64,000 nucleotides of DNA from Tolypeutes matacus (taxonomy: Eukaryota > Chordata > Mammalia > Cingulata > Chlamyphoridae). The notes under the pieces are model-generated. The model made no database searches and had not been told where the DNA came from. It saw only the letters and a list, made by a program, of their open reading frames with translations. Below, in pieces: positions 33,420 through 46,274 of this stretch. The translations under genes were made by a program, and so were the position numbers. The stretch's first letter is position 1; every line of letters begins with the position of its first letter. The stretch covers positions 13,208,245 through 13,272,244 of the forward strand of contig JAKSZT010054576.1 in assembly GCA_026826555.1 (NCBI GenBank), given 5' to 3'.

Positions 33420-34170
33420 ATAAAAAACAGAAAATATTTGTAACATACATGATGGACCAGAATAACAAGATCCTGGTATATAAAAATATTGTAAATTAAT
33501 ATAAAAGGAAAGGGCACAGACAGACAATTTTGAAAAGCATAAAGTAAATATAAGTAATACATTAAAAAAACAATAACATCTACCGATAGTGAGAATATGA
33601 GAAATTGGCACATTTATGGAGTGTTCGTGGAATTGAAAATTAGCAAAACTTTCTTGGAGAAAATCTGGCCCTACAAATCCAAAAGACTTAAAAAGCTACA
33701 TGATTTTTGACTCCATGATTCTATTGCTAGGAATTCATTCTAAGAGAGTAAAAGAGGCTACACTATACACACACACACACACACACACACAAAAGCAACA
33801 AAAATATCATTACAATGTCATTTATAGTAGTAAGAAAACTGTAAGCAACCTAAATGCTCAAATTAGGGTCTTCATTAAACAAATTATGGTGCATTCATTC
33901 GGTAGAATAGCACAAAGATTATTAAAATGATTTAATTTCATAGGAAGATGTTCACACTATATTAAATGAAAAATAAGCAGATTAAAATCAGCATGTATTA
34001 CACAATTCAGCTTTTTTCACAAGGTATACATTTATGGATATCATACAGACACAAGACTGGAAGGATACACATCAGTCAGGGAGTGTGTGTACGGGGAGTT
34101 GCAGAATACTGCAGTTATAGGTGATAATTTTATTTTCATTTATCTATATGTCTATAATGAGGAAAAAGTG
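33420..34170 (+). repeat. old L1 ORF2/3' fragment
   Basis: Plus-oriented old L1 words: 'attctattgctaggaattca', 'aaattatggtgcattcattc', 'gaagatgttcacactatatt' and 'gtataatgaggaaaaag'-like text. A (CA)n run of about 13 units (33768-33793) is embedded. Confidence 0.7.
33768..33793. repeat. (CA)n microsatellite
   Basis: Uninterrupted CA dinucleotides inside the old L1 fragment. Confidence 0.95.
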
Positions 34171-35194
34171 CAAACAGACCTCAGTTAAAGCGTCTTGTCC
34201 TTCTGCCAGCCTCCCTGCCCCCAGTTTTATAAATGGGAGCCCTTTATCTCCACTCTGGTTTGTCTTTTCCTCACTGGCTTGTAACTTCCTTGAGGAATAA
34301 ATAACGTGTCTTTTCTCCTCGTTGTGATTTCAACTCATATCTCAAAAAATGTTTGCTGCATGTAGCCTTTTAAGTAACTTTCATTTGCCAGCATCCTACT
34401 GTTGAATTAATGATTTGTAAAACTGAAAACCATAAATGAGCTGAGCTGGAATGGCTAACTGTTCAAACCCTGTGGCTGGGAGAAGTGAAGTGACGAAAGC
34501 AGCATCCCACAGCAGGTGAAGGGCAGGCCAGAGCTAGAGCCAGCACCATTCCTTTCCGTCCAGGGCTTTCTCCCACGCCCCTTTGCTTATTGGGCTTCCT
34601 GATTTCCGTTTGTTATCAGAGGAAATCTGATGCACGAGGAGTTTTGAAAGGGCATGCATGATTCTGGGTAGGGCAGGCTTGGGACAGCGAGAGAGGAAAA
34701 GTCAAAGAGAAAGTTCAAAGCTAGATTTATCGACATTCTATCTTGCTTCCAAATCCTGAACTCCAGTGTTGGTGTGTGTACCCAGTGTGTGTTTGGGGTG
34801 TATGTGTATGCTTGTGTGTGTGTGTTTACTTGTTGGGGAAGAAGATGCAACAAATGTATTCCAGGCAGCATGGTGAATTCAGCTTCTAAGACAACCCCCC
34901 TCAGAAATGGAAATCAGCCCCAAGCCTGTTGCTTTCTTTCTTTGAATGTGCCCTGAGGCTCCCTTCGCTCCCCACCTCTGATATTAGTTGGGTCACTGCA
35001 GTTCCATTTCCACCTCGCTTCATCTCAATGGCCACAGTGTCAGTGAGTGAACTCAGGTTCCCAGCTGGGGACCCCAGTGAGTTTATTTCTGAAAATGGAC
35101 CTGTCTTCCCACTTAATTCAGCCTGTGTGTACACAACCTCTGAGCAAACAGCTGGAAAGCGGATTGAGTCAACCCAGGGGATGATCTCTACAGG
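34171..35194. other. intergenic DNA, mostly unassigned
   Basis: 34200-34345 faintly resembles an L2 3' end ('cactggcttgtaacttcctt'). The remainder has GT-rich text (34770-34830) and no recognised gene. Confidence 0.45.
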
Positions 35195-36055
35195 GCTTTC
35201 TACACTGCACGTATATTCTCATTTAACCCTCACAACAACTCTATGAGGAAGTAGCAGCTACTATCACCATTTTACAGATGAGGACATAGTGTCCCAGAGA
35301 GGCGAGATGACTTGGCCAGGTGTGACAGTTTGATATTATTTATGAATCCCAAAAAAAAAGAAAAATTATGTTTGTAAGCTGGTCTGTTCCTCTGGGTGTG
35401 ATGTCCTTTGAGTACATTAAATTCAAAGGTTTTAAGTTTACTTGATGAAAGATTAGGGCTTCGATTCGACCACATCTGTAGGGCATAACTCAGGTTGAGT
35501 CCCCGCCCCCTTGGTGGGCTGATATAAACAGACACTCACTCAAGATGACACACCATAGAGAGAGAGAGCTCCGTAGATGCCAGAGGAGAGAAGGCTCAAA
35601 CAACTTAAGCCCAGGGAGAGATGAGCCAGTCACCTGATAGTTTGCAGCTGGAGAGAACAGAGCAGCTGAGCAGCTGATAGGGCCTAGAAAGAAATGCGCC
35701 CTCTGCCAGACTGATACAGGAAGCCCCAAGAGACGAGCCCTGTGCCAGCCTACAGCTGAGATGGGAAGAAGCTGGGCCACGGAGCCTTAAGAGGAAGAAG
35801 GAAGGAGAGACCAGGCAGAGATGGGCCACCATCTTGCTTCAACGTGTGGCAAATGACTTTGGTGAGAAAGCAGCCTTGAGTTGGACTCTTTAGGGCCTTG
35901 TAACTGTAAGCTTTTACCCCAAACAAATACCCTTTATAAAAGCCAACAGATTTCTGGCACTTTGCATCAGCACCCTTTGGCTGACTAATACACCTGAGTT
36001 ACATAGCCGCAAGTGCAGAGACTGACGGGGAAGCCGAGCATTCTGGCCACAAGTA
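35195..36055 (-). repeat. MIR SINE, split by a solo LTR
   Basis: Reverse MIR with good core identity: 'catttaaccctcacaacaac', 'tctatgaggaagtagcagct', 'ccattttacagatgaggaca', then 'agatgacttggccagg'. The LTR interrupts at 35321-35992, and the MIR resumes with 'gttacatagccgcaagtgca'. Confidence 0.85.
35321..35992 (+). mobile_element. solo LTR, xenarthran MaLR/ERVL-like
   Basis: A 672-bp unit starting TGTGACAGTTTGATATTA and ending GGCTGACTAATACA. The 5-bp flanks are CCAGG and CCTGA, diverged copies of one MIR pentamer. It has a TATA-like 'gatataaac' near 35522 and the same 3' block as the copy at 20054-20596 ('ccaacagatttctggcactt'). Confidence 0.82.
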
Positions 36056-36684
36056 AGCTCAAGTTCTTTGCCCTTCCTGGCAGGCACCACTCACAGTGAG
36101 CTTCAGGGTGGCTGACTGTGAAAAAAGCCGTCAGTGTTTCCGTAACACTGAGGAGCAAGTACATAAACTGACTCTCAGTCTTAGCTCACAAGATTTGACA
36201 ACAGATTCAGTGTCAGTTAATCTTAGGGGACTCTTGCCCCCTCTTGGGATCGTGCAAGTATATTGTGACCTGTGCGGTATTTAGAAAAAGGAGGCAAGGT
36301 CTGGTTCTGAGCTTCCCCCGGACACCATCGTAAACGGGGCTTCTTTGGCAGCACGCGTTGCTGTTGAGACCTGTGCCACCTGTTCTGGAAGGTTCAGAGG
36401 TGTCCAGAACCGCATTCTCTCCAGGGACCACAGACTCAATCACAGATATCCACACTGATGCTGTCAAGGCACAGTCTTCAAAGTTATTCTTTCCATTGGC
36501 GGAGAGTCACAGCAAAGCTTTCCATCCCTTGCAGAAACCCCATCTCCCCTTCCCAGGCTGGGGGGCATGTGCCAACCTAGGGGCGGATCACTTCCTCTTT
36601 GCTCAATCTCTAGGACCACTTCCCCTGCTTCCCGAGCGTGGGCGCCTAAATCTCCGGGACCCCAAATCCTGCTTGCCCTTTTGA
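36056..36684. other. intergenic DNA, nothing recognised
   Basis: Unique-looking sequence. The 108-codon plus frame 36358-36684 has no domain features and is opposed by a minus frame. Confidence 0.45.
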
Positions 36685-37330
36685 GATATAATTTTTATCA
36701 TCCTCTTTTAGTTTTCTCTGCATTCGAGGCATAGGTTACGTACAGTAAAACGCACACATCGTACCACACGGCTCGGTGGGTTTGTACGTAACCATGCCTT
36801 ATAAACCCACCATCCAGGTCTAGTTATAGAACATCTTCATCGCCGCAGCAAGGTCACCTCATGACCTACCCCCACTCTTGGAGGCCTCAACCACTGTACA
36901 TTACCTTTGCCTGTTTTTGCTCTTCATATACATTGAGTCATACAGTAGATACTCTTTTGTGTCCAGCTTCTTTTGCTCACCATAATGTTTTTGAAAATCA
37001 TCTATGTTATGACATGTTTCTGTATTTCCTCCTTTTTTATTGATGGCTAGTATTCCATTGTATGACTATACCACGATTTATCTTTTCTAGTTTGGAGCTA
37101 TTGGGAATAAAGCTTCCGGGAGCGCTCTTGTACAAATCTTTGGGTGGACATAGGTTCTCATTTCTCTGGTACAATTCTAGGACTGAAACTGCTGTGTGAT
37201 ATGGTAGGGATATGTGTGATTTTATTAAAAGCTGACAATTTTCTTTCTAGAGAAACTGAAGTATTTTCTATTCCCACTAACAGTGTGTGGAGTTCCAGTG
37301 GCTCCATACCCTTGCCAATGTGCCCATCAT
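36685..37330 (-). repeat. old L1 fragment
   Basis: Reverse old-L1 text: 'ttacgtacagtaaaacgcac', 'tctttttgctcaccataatg'-like words, 'gctagtattccattgtatga' and 'cactaacagtgtgtggagtt'. Confidence 0.75.
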
Positions 37331-37639
37331 TCTTTTGTATTCCATCTCAGCCGACAGGAAAACAGGGCACCGCTGGTTTCTCCACTGGAGTTTTCTACCA
37401 CCCTGCACTGACTGCTCCCACTGTGACATAGCCACATATTCCAAAGTGAAGATTGTTCATTTCCACTCTGGATTTCCCAACTCCTGTCTACCTCCCCTTG
37501 AATCCTGTCCCCAAACTTACTTACTTTAGGAATGCTTGGAGAAGGGCAAAGAAATATAAGCCAAGCAGTGCTCTCCTATGATATCCAAAGTAAACTGTGT
37601 AGTTGAGAAGTAAGTACAAGAAGGGCTTCATTTGGGGGC

Positions 37640-37800
37640 AGTCTGGTGTAACGGAAAATTCTACGATTCTGGACTCAGATGGATCCCTCCCTTATTAGGC
37701 TGTGTGACATTGAATAAAGCATTTGCTCTCATTGAGTTTCAGGTTCATTGACTATATAATACAGATATGAGAATTAAATGACACGAAGGATGTAAAAGAG
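37640..37800 (+). repeat. MIR SINE fragment
   Basis: Plus MIR: 'ctggactcagatggatccct', 'ggctgtgtgacattgaataa' and 'tatgagaattaaatgacacg'. Confidence 0.75.
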
Positions 37801-37854
37801 TATGTCACAGACTGGATTCTTCCCCTTAAATGCATTTCATTTCAAATTTAATTT

Positions 37855-38090
37855 GTATCAGTCAGGATGCGCCAGGTTGTGTTATGGTGACAAGCAATCC
37901 CCAAATCTCAGTGCCTTAGCACAGCAGAAATTTGTTTGTCACTCATGCTATATGTCTAACACTGGTTGTTGGAGCTCTCTCAATAGAGTCACTCAGGAAA
38001 CTAGGCTGGTAGAGGCTCCACCTTGACATTGGCTTCCACAAATGACAGCATTGTGTGCTACTTGGGAGAAATTCAGGCTTCAAGTCATTG
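37855..38090 (-). repeat. ERVL/MaLR-type LTR fragment (MLT2-like)
   Basis: Words 'gtcaggatgcgccaggttgt', 'caatccccaaatctcagtgc' and 'acagcagaaatttgtttgtc' match a common mammalian LTR in reverse orientation. No clear edges. Confidence 0.55.
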
Positions 38091-38290
38091 ATTCAAGAAA
38101 TGCAGACTGAGAACCCATGTTGTAGTAAACATTGTAGATACAGAAATAAAAGCTACTTCACTCGCTTCTAGGGCCTTACAATTTAACAATAATGACAAAA
38201 ACAATAATCACAGCAGACAAGAGTTACTGAGCACCTATTAAGGAAGGCACTGAATTAAGAGCTTTTTTTTATGCAGCAGGTATTTTCCTA
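38090..38290 (-). repeat. L2 then MIR fragments
   Basis: 'gatacagaaataaaagctac' and 'gggccttacaatttaacaat' look like reverse L2. 'gagttactgagcacctatta' at 38220-38250 is reverse MIR. Confidence 0.55.
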
Positions 38291-39965
38291 GGCACAAGAC
38301 TCAGGTGAAAATGGAACTTTATTTTCCTGTCCCTGAATTTAATTTTATTCTCAAGTCTTTCCTTTCTCAATGCACCGGAAAGTTGAATTAGAGGCAGTGT
38401 AGTCACTTCTGGTGTAAAACTCAGTCTCTTTTGGATAACTACTCAATGGATCCAAGTTTCTCTCCCCCCATGTCTTTCCTTCTCCCTTACTTACCAGTTA
38501 TGTCTGAAGTTCCTGGAATGAGGTGGAGGCTATCGGGGAATGCCAGATTCTAGGAGAAGTGTCACCTTCTGTTGCCACTTGCCCCCACCCAGTGTTGTAT
38601 GTGTCCCCTTTGCTTTCCCTCTGCTGACCGTGGTTCTACAGTAGCCTTTGGTTGTCAGGCCAATGTATCCACATCCTCTTCACTCCAACCATGAGGACTT
38701 TTTTGGGCTCTGGTCCTCTCAGCCACGTCTGAGCCCTTCTCACGAGATTGAAAACTCCCAGCTTCACCACACTGAAAAGAGCAGGATCTAGAAGGCTGCC
38801 CTCAATCTCAGCCACCTGGACAATCCCCTTAGCCCTTCCTACTTTATGGCTTGGGCACCATACTGGATAAGGAGCGTCTCTGTAAATTTTGCAGACTCCT
38901 GGGAAATGAAGTAATGGCTCGTCTGCTCTGGGATTCTCCCAAATTTATTTGTGGTTTTCTTCATCATCCTAGGCTATGTTTATTCTGTTTATTTAGGGTT
39001 GGCATGTACAATCCTAATGGTTTCAAATGGCCTTCAAAACATTTCTCTTCAAAAGATAGGCCAATTGGTGTTCCAGCTACAGATGGAAAATAATCAATAC
39101 TGTTTTCTAATATGGATAACTGTGCAAGTTCAGGACTGAAATATCAGAGAAGGCCTGAGGCTGGAATCAATATGAATTAAGATTCCATGTCCATTTATCA
39201 TTAAGGCTAATCAGGTGCTGGTTTTGAACAGAAGACTCATCCCTTGATTAGAGCTGTCAGTAGTAAGGAGTAAATTAAAATGTGTTTGTGCTCCATTAGT
39301 ATGTTTGAATTTCAAATAATCTGAAATCCTGGTGTGGCCCAAACTGAAAGTTTCCTCATATGCAAAATTGAGGGCATTGGAATAGCTAGTGGATCTGTAT
39401 GTTCCCTTCCAGCTGTGAAGTATTCTCTTTGATCACAGGAACGTAAGTGGAATTCATTCCTTTATTATTTCATTTTTCTGAATAGCAATGACTGTTTGGT
39501 ATCTAAGGAAAACATCTATTTATAATTCCCCTATATGCAGCCATATGCATTATAAATGTAAGCCCTAAAGATACCTCCTTAATGAGCAAGTGAAGATTTA
39601 AGAGCTTGTTTTCACGCACCTCACTACCACTGTTTATCTTATATTAAAGGCTCCCTACCCAGTGGATGGCTATAAGTCTATTAACTTTTCTTATTTTTAA
39701 TGGTATCTCTTGGATTTGGGGCAAGCCACTGGGCTCCCAGGCTCATTTGCAATTTCTCCATTGTTTATGAAAGACCTGATTTATGCCATGGGGATGTCTT
39801 GGCTCATTTTGAGCCTAATTTTGGCTACCAGATGGATTCAGAGAATCTGAATATGTCTGGGGGATTAGTGGGTCCATCAACATTTATGATGATTTTCACT
39901 CTAGGGACAGAGTTGTAAGGGGGAGTGAAGGAGGTAGTTTATACCTTGGGTAGCCTGAGGAGAAC
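38291..39965. other. unassigned intergenic DNA
   Basis: No gene or confident repeat. Around 39150-39330 the text is AT-rich with homeobox-like words ('tttatcattaaggctaatca'), a weak candidate for conserved non-coding DNA. Confidence 0.4.
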
Positions 39966-39967
39966 AG

Positions 39968-40180
39968 CACAGCTATGAAGACTGCTGGCTTTGGGGACAG
40001 ATGTTCTGATTCCCACTTCCTATCTCCATGACATTGGACAAATTACTTAACTTTTTTGGCCTCATTGGCTCATCTATAAAATGAGGAAAATTATTACCAA
40101 ACCCCTATGGCTGTTTTGAGGGTTCAACGTGGTAATGCACCTAAGGGGCTTAGCATACTGCCTGAAGAGAGTAATTAGCC
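39968..40180 (+). repeat. MIR SINE
   Basis: Plus MIR: 'ctttggggacagatgttctg', 'acattggacaaattacttaa', 'catctataaaatgaggaaaa' and 'gcttagcatactgcctg'. Confidence 0.85.
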
Positions 40181-40527
40181 TTGGCTTCTGTTGTAGCTCT
40201 GCCCCTCACTGGGCCTCCTGAACATCTTTCTGAACCTTCCATAAAGGACGGCCACAGGGAGAAGACAAAAGAAGCTGTTTCCACCAAGGACCATGTGAAA
40301 TGTTAAGGTGGATCCAGAGGTCCTGAATTTACATGGAGTCTGAATTTGAAGCCAAGAGCCAGGGAAATAGGAATGGCTACTCTTCCTGTGACAGCATTTG
40401 AGACTTAGGGGAACTCAGGGTACCTTTATATTTGCTTTTCCCCTCTCCAGACCTTTCCTTTTGTCTTGGTGTTTTTCATATCGACAGGGCCACACACTGG
40501 CTGGAAGACATCCCTATATACGCTTCA

Positions 40528-40795
40528 GTAAGAATAACAGCTAACACTTGCCAGCATGTACTCTGTCAGCCCTGATGCTAAGTTTATTGGTATCTCTTTG
40601 AATCCTCACAATCATTCTTTGAGGGAGGTTCTAATTTTATAGATGAAGCCATGGAGGCTCATGAAGATGAAGTCACTTGCCCAAACCAATAAACGAGGGA
40701 TCTGGAGCTCAAATCTTGGCTGCTGACAGCACCCAAGCTCACCCACCCCATTAGCATCATAGTTCCACAGCCCGCAAAGGCCTCAGTTTCTCCCC
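40528..40795 (-). repeat. MIR SINE
   Basis: Reverse MIR: 'aataacagctaacacttgcc', 'ttgaatcctcacaatcattc' and 'gatgaagtcacttgcccaaa'. Confidence 0.85.
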
Positions 40796-42980
40796 AACCC
40801 GTTCTGATGAATGCGTCAGGTCCATAGGTGCTCGACTCTGCAATATCAACCAAATGTCGTACCTACTTCTACTTAGATTGGGGACACTTCCATCCTTCAT
40901 GCAAATTCATCCAGCTGAAAATGCCAGAGAAACCCTGCCTTGCAGCTCCAAGTTTCTTCATTTTTCCCACCCAACGCACGGGCTTCACTTGAGAGAGGAC
41001 TTGCGAATGATATTCACATCCACCAGCTGACACTCCTCATTTTTAATCGAGACATTGTCTTCTGCTTCCCAGCCTTGGCACTCTGCTCACACAGCCCTCT
41101 CTGATATTCAAACACAGCCGTTTCCTCTATCAGCTAATTTCCCTCCACTGAAGTTTCCAGTATCCTCAAGCCTGTAGAAATAAGTTGCTAGAAAAGGCTG
41201 TACTTTTCCCAGAGCCTGGGGATGATGGATTGCCCCATGATGCTCTTTGTTCACCCACACCGGGTGGATTTTCCCTTTTCTGCTGGAAGAAGGGATCTCA
41301 TTCTGCAAATGCACTAATGATGTGTAATTATCATCGCTTCAAGCCTTCTACGCATCTGGGCTAATGGCTCCGGCTTCCATGATGATTCTCATATTTTACC
41401 CAGTTCTGTACTTGAATGGTTCCTTGCAGCCCCTGGCAGCAGTAACAGTTGGCTTCTAGGTAAATTTAAATACCCTGGCTTGATGCACCTGGTTTATAAT
41501 ATGTGCTGATAATAGCAATCACCACAGACGTTGCAAGCATATCTTTACTCACAGGTGGGAGATACTCTTGGTTGAATATTTAATTTGGTTTTTGTCAAAA
41601 CTTGAAGTCATCTTAAGATAGCCCTGCCTGATGGAAATACTAACATCGGGAATTTATGAGCAATTGGACTCAAAGGTCAAGGAAAGGGAATGTGTAGTCA
41701 ATTCCAGCCTTCCTTGCCACAACAGAATGGGGCTTCGGGAATTAATTAATAAAGTCCATTCAGGTGATTTCTCAATGGAAAATGCTTTTTAGAATCCATA
41801 CGGAGTCGTGTCCTCCCATTTTATATGTATGAGATATGAATCTTAGTCCTGAGACTCAAGTGTGAAAGAAGCACCATTCTTTATGTCTCCTATTTCAACT
41901 CAACTTCACCCCCCAAATCCTCAAGCAGGTAGGCTGGTAAATACATACATATAGAGAGAGAGATATATATAGATATATCTGTAACCTCAGTCAGTACTCC
42001 TCGTGCCCAGTATTTAGTACTTGTTGAGCTGTACACATGTAGGAGATTTACTGCTGAGAGGCACGTGGTCTGCAGATATGCAGACCTGCTTGCATGCCAG
42101 GCTGGAAGCACAAGATGCTTTGGTGGAGCTGGGGGCCTCTGAGACTGGGGTCCAGCTTTGAGAAGGGAACCTTATAACTTGTCCTTCTGAGATCTAATTT
42201 TCTCAGATGCTGCTCCTACAAGGGGCCAAAGTTCCTGTTCTTCATGGGACCTTCAATCCCCTTCATTAAACCTGTCCCCATCTCTGAGAGGATTCTGTCT
42301 TTCTCTGCCGGTTTCCCCCTCCCCTTGGTAAATCCAGGTCAACTCTTTCTCCATGTGAAACTTTAACAGAATATGAAAAGTCACCGACTTAAAGGAATCC
42401 CTGTAGACTGCTCTGCAAAAGTCCCTGAGATCTCTTTGGGATGGAAGAGCAAATAACTGCAAAGAAAACACAAATTAATAATTTAAAAAGCTATCTGCCA
42501 CAGGTAGAAGAAACATAAAATCAAGCCGTTAATTTCCCCCCTGCACTTCCTCCTATAGCAGTGAATATGTGATAGGGCTCAGATTCTATGGTAATTGGAA
42601 TTGGAATCACAGAGCTGCACTCCATTTTTTAATTGGATCATTAGCACTTCTTCAACCATCTTATCTCATGAGTATCCATCCTGCCTTTTATGGTTGGGGT
42701 GGGATTTTTCCCTCCCTCACTTGGATCTTAATTTTGCAAATAAGGACGGAGAAGTGGCATTAAGATCAGCCTCATTATCACATTTCATTTTGGCATCGTA
42801 TTCCTTTCTCCATCTTTATTAGCAGAGATTCTGATTTTTAAAGCTTATTTGCATATTTCCTAACATCCTTAGTTTACTCAGGATGCCTTCTGATGAAGGA
42901 ATGAAGAAGATCCTCTCCACCGAAAGGGGTCTTCAGTGAGATGCATGGGTGCAGAGCACCTGAGAGTGGAGGCTCCGTAG
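40796..42980. other. unique DNA, candidate conserved non-coding patches
   Basis: No exon or repeat is recognised apart from a GA/TA simple repeat at 41950-41980. Two patches look enhancer-like by eye: 41290-41530 ('ctaatgatgtgtaattatca', 'catctgggctaatggctccg') and 42475-42880 ('caagccgttaatttcccc', 'ttttaattggatcattagca'). The classification is an inference from composition. Confidence 0.3.
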
Positions 42981-42984
42981 GCAG

Positions 42985-43070
42985 CCAGCCAATTCCTGGC
43001 TGTGAGACCTTTGGCAACTTGCTTGATCTTTGGGCCTCAGTTTCTCCACCTGTAAAAATGAAGGGGGTGG
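42985..43070 (+). repeat. MIR SINE fragment
   Basis: Short plus MIR core: 'gctgtgagacctttggcaac' and 'cctcagtttctccacctgta'. Confidence 0.75.
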
Positions 43071-44595
43071 GGGAGCGTGCACAAACAGCAGCTATCTTAT
43101 AGCAGGTAATTTATGACTGGCCAATCAGAGTTAGTCTGTGCTTGTACTACTATTGGGCATTATTATCACTATCCTTTTCTTTTCATTTAATGCAAACTTA
43201 TTGAAGAGCGACATACATACAGAATAGTGCTTGAATCATAAGGGCGAAGCTCAAAGAGTTTCACAAACACATCTGAGTAACCAGCACCCAGATTAGCAGA
43301 ATTCCAGAAGCCCTTTCTTATCGCTAACTCCTTCCCCTCAGGATCTCTTGACTTCTAACAACTGCAGACTAGTTTGGCCCGTTTTTTTCTGAACTTTATA
43401 TAGATAGAATCTTGCAGGATGTACTATTTTTGTCTGACTTCTTTTGCTTGATGTTATTTTCGTGATTCATTCTGTTTTAGTCCGTAGAAATAGTTCATTT
43501 TTTCATTGCTGTATAGTGTCATTTTGGGAATATGCCACCATTTATTTATCCATTCTCCTTTTGGTGGGCATTTGGATTGTTTCCAATTTCTCAGTGTGAA
43601 GTATAGCAGTATTAGAACATTCTCAGGCATATATTCTGCAAAATTTACAAATATATACACTTTATAAGTATATATTTTAGTCATGAAATTGCTGAGTCAT
43701 AGGGTATGTATCTGTTTAACCTCAGTAGACACTGCCAGTTTTCCAAAGTGGTTGTAAACATGCACACTTCCTCCAGTTAGTTGTGAGTTCCAGTGCTCCA
43801 CATCCTCACCAACACTTGATAGTATCAGTCTTTTTCATTTTAGCCACTCTTCTGGGTACATAATCATGTTACATTGTGTTTTACCCCCAAAATATTTAAT
43901 ATTTTCTTTTTTCAACTTTTTATTTTGAAATAATTTCAAACTTATAGACAAGTTGCAAGACTAGTACAAATGTCTGCTTTCCCAGATTCACCAATTGTTA
44001 ACAATTTTCCATATTTGCTTTATTATTTTCTCTGCACATATATATGCATGTTGTTGTTTTCATCATATTATGATATGTTTCAGATAACATGCCCCATTTA
44101 CCATTAACTTCTCCAGAGTGTGTTTTCTAAGAGTGAGAACATTCTCTTAAATAATCACAGCACAACTATAAAAATCAGAAAAATTCAACATTCATTCAAT
44201 ACAATTATCTAATATATAGACCTAATTCACATTTCGCCAAATGTTCCTGCAATGTCCTTTATGGTGCATGTATTTTTGTTTTTGTTTCTTTTTTTTTTTT
44301 TTTTTTCTGGCCCAGGATTAGGATCATTCATTGTATTTAGTTTTCATGTCTTTGTAGTCTCCTTGGATCTGGAATGTTTCCCTTCTTTCTTTGTCTTTCA
44401 GGATATTGATATGTTTTGAAATTTTGGTTTATGTGATATTTCCTGATAAGATTCAGGCTATACATTTTTGCCAGGTTATTACATGAGTGACGTTGTGTCC
44501 TCCTCAGTGCATCATGCAGTAGGCACACGATGTTGGTTTGTTCCACCATCGGTGATGTTGACTTTGAGCACTTGATTAAAGTGATGTATGCCAAG

Positions 44596-45239
44596 TATAT
44601 TAGTCGGCCAAAGGGGTGCTGATGCAAAGTATCAGAAATCTGTTGGCTTTTATAAAGGATATTTATCTGGGGTAAAAACTTACAGTTACAAAGCCCTAAA
44701 GAGTCCAATTCAAGGTTACTTTTCTCACCAAAGTCTGTTACCACTTGTAGAAGCAACATGGCGGGTGATGTCTGTGAGGGTTCAGCCTTCTTCTCTCCCG
44801 TAAGGCTCCATGGTCCCAGCTTCCTCCAATCTCAGCTGTAGGCTGGGGGCTCGTTTCTGTCCAGGACTTCTTAGCTGTTCAGGACTCTGGTCTCTTCAGC
44901 TGCAACCTATCAGGCAAATGGCTCATCTCTTTCCAGGGCCCTAGGATCAAGTTCTCTCCTCTGCTGTGCCTATGGAGTTCTCTCTGTTCCTTTGTACCTT
45001 CTTTTGTGTTCTCCTTGAGTGAGTGTCCATTTATATAGCCCACCAAGGAGGTGGGGACTCAACCATGCAGCCTTAATGTCTTGGTCGAATCAAAGCCCTA
45101 ATCTCAACATAATCAAGTAAAAGTAAAACCTTTGAATTTAATACAATCAAAGGGTATCACACCCACCCAGAGGAACAGACCAGTTTACAAACATAATCAA
45201 TATCTTTTTGGAATTCATAAATAATATCAAACTGCCTCA
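44596..45239 (-). mobile_element. solo LTR, xenarthran MaLR/ERVL-like
   Basis: A 644-bp reverse copy of the LTR family at 20054 and 35321. It begins with the mutated end 'tatattagtcggcc' and finishes 'atatcaaactgcctca'. Flanking pentamers are CCAAG (44591-44595) and CCAGG (45240-45244), matching the L1 target. The reverse strand has a TATA-like 'gctatataaatgg' near 45030. Confidence 0.85.
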
Positions 45240-45483
45240 CCAGGTTTCTCCATTATAAAGTTATTTGTATCCCTCTTAATTAATAAATAATTTAAGGTTA
45301 TACTCTGAGGCTATGCGAATATCCTATACATCATCAAACTTTCACTTACTAGTTTTAGTATCTATTGATGTTTCTTATCTGAATCAATTATTCCTGATTG
45401 TTGCAAATGGTAATTTTCTAGTTCCATTTTTCCTTTTTCATGTATTAGTTTGCATTCTACAGTATGGCAGTTCTTTCCCTTCC

Positions 45484-45530
45484 CTTAATTAATTAATTAA
45501 TTAATTAATCAATTAATTAGCTAATTGTCA
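45484..45530. repeat. (TTAA)n microsatellite
   Basis: About ten near-perfect tetramers in the old L1 fragment. Confidence 0.95.
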
Positions 45531-45589
45531 CAATGGAGAAAGAAGGACAGTAGACCAAGAAGAACAACACTCTGATAAAAATTCTGGAA

Positions 45590-45750
45590 CAGTGTGCTTG
45601 GCCAAGGAAGGCTTCCTGATGGAAGCAACATTTAAGTTGAGACTGAAAGATGGTTAAAAGTTAGGCCATCATCAAAGAGGACCAGAAAGAGTGAGAGAGT
45701 GGGAACAGCAGGGGCAGAGGATGGGAGTTGAAACAGAACCTGAGAGAAGT
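45590..45750 (-). repeat. L2 LINE fragment
   Basis: 'aaggcttcctgatggaagca' and 'atttaagttgagactgaaag' fit reverse L2; diverged beyond this. Confidence 0.55.
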
Positions 45751-45949
45751 TCAGCAAGATCAGTGCTTAGAAGTTGAGAGGAGTTGGGTTGAGAAGCTAG
45801 AGAGATGAGCCTGGGACAATTCCTAAGACTAACTTCCTCATTCCTCTGGATGGCTTTCAAGCCCCAGCAGGTGCTTCCCTGCTGGGCCGGATCCTGTCGC
45901 CTACCTATACTCAAATTTCAACCTGTTTCTTCTACTATTGCTTTTTAGC

Positions 45950-46150
45950 AAAGAATCTCCAAACTAGGCACTTAAGACAATAATGCTTTAATATTTTTTA
46001 CTCTTCTGTGAGTCAGGAATGGTTCTCCTGCTGCAAGTCTCTCTTTTGGCTGCTTTTTTGGCTGCCTGGGCTAGGAACCAAGGTCTCAGAAGTTCCTTCA
46101 CATTTTTGAGGTCTTGGTGCTCCTCCACATGGCCTCTCTCTCCATATGAT
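45950..46150 (-). repeat. possible ERVL/MaLR-type LTR fragment
   Basis: 'ctgtgagtcaggaatggttc' and 'cctccacatggcctctctct' resemble a common mammalian LTR in reverse orientation. Truncated by the T-run and gap. Confidence 0.4.
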
Positions 46151-46174
46151 AGTTTTTTTTTTTTTTTTTTTTTT

Positions 46175-46274
46175 NNNNNNNNNNNNNNNNNNNNNNNNNN
46201 NNNNNNNNNNNNNNNNNNNNNNNNNNNNNNNNNNNNNNNNNNNNNNNNNNNNNNNNNNNNNNNNNNNNNNNNNN
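46175..46274. other. assembly gap (100 N)
   Basis: Exactly 100 N after a T-run of 22. A placeholder length of 100 usually marks a gap of unknown size, so the flanking sequences may not be truly adjacent. Confidence 1.

Larger units (their letters stand above)
43170..45535 (-). repeat. old L1 (L1M) region, split by a solo LTR
   Basis: 43170-43895 carries reverse old-L1 text ('tttcattgctgtatagtgtc', 'ggtgggcatttggattgttt'). 43910-44595 continues with 'tttgaaataatttcaaactt', 'cagattcaccaattgttaac' and 'aattcacatttcgccaaatg'. The L1 text resumes at 45240 with 'gtttctccattataaagtta' and ends in a (TTAA)n run at 45484-45530. The solo LTR at 44596-45239 interrupts it. Confidence 0.8.

Noticed and set aside
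44437..44759. 140-codon minus ORF (44337-44759) as a gene
   Set aside because: Spans the junction between a solo LTR and old L1 sequence, so it is a chimera of repeats.
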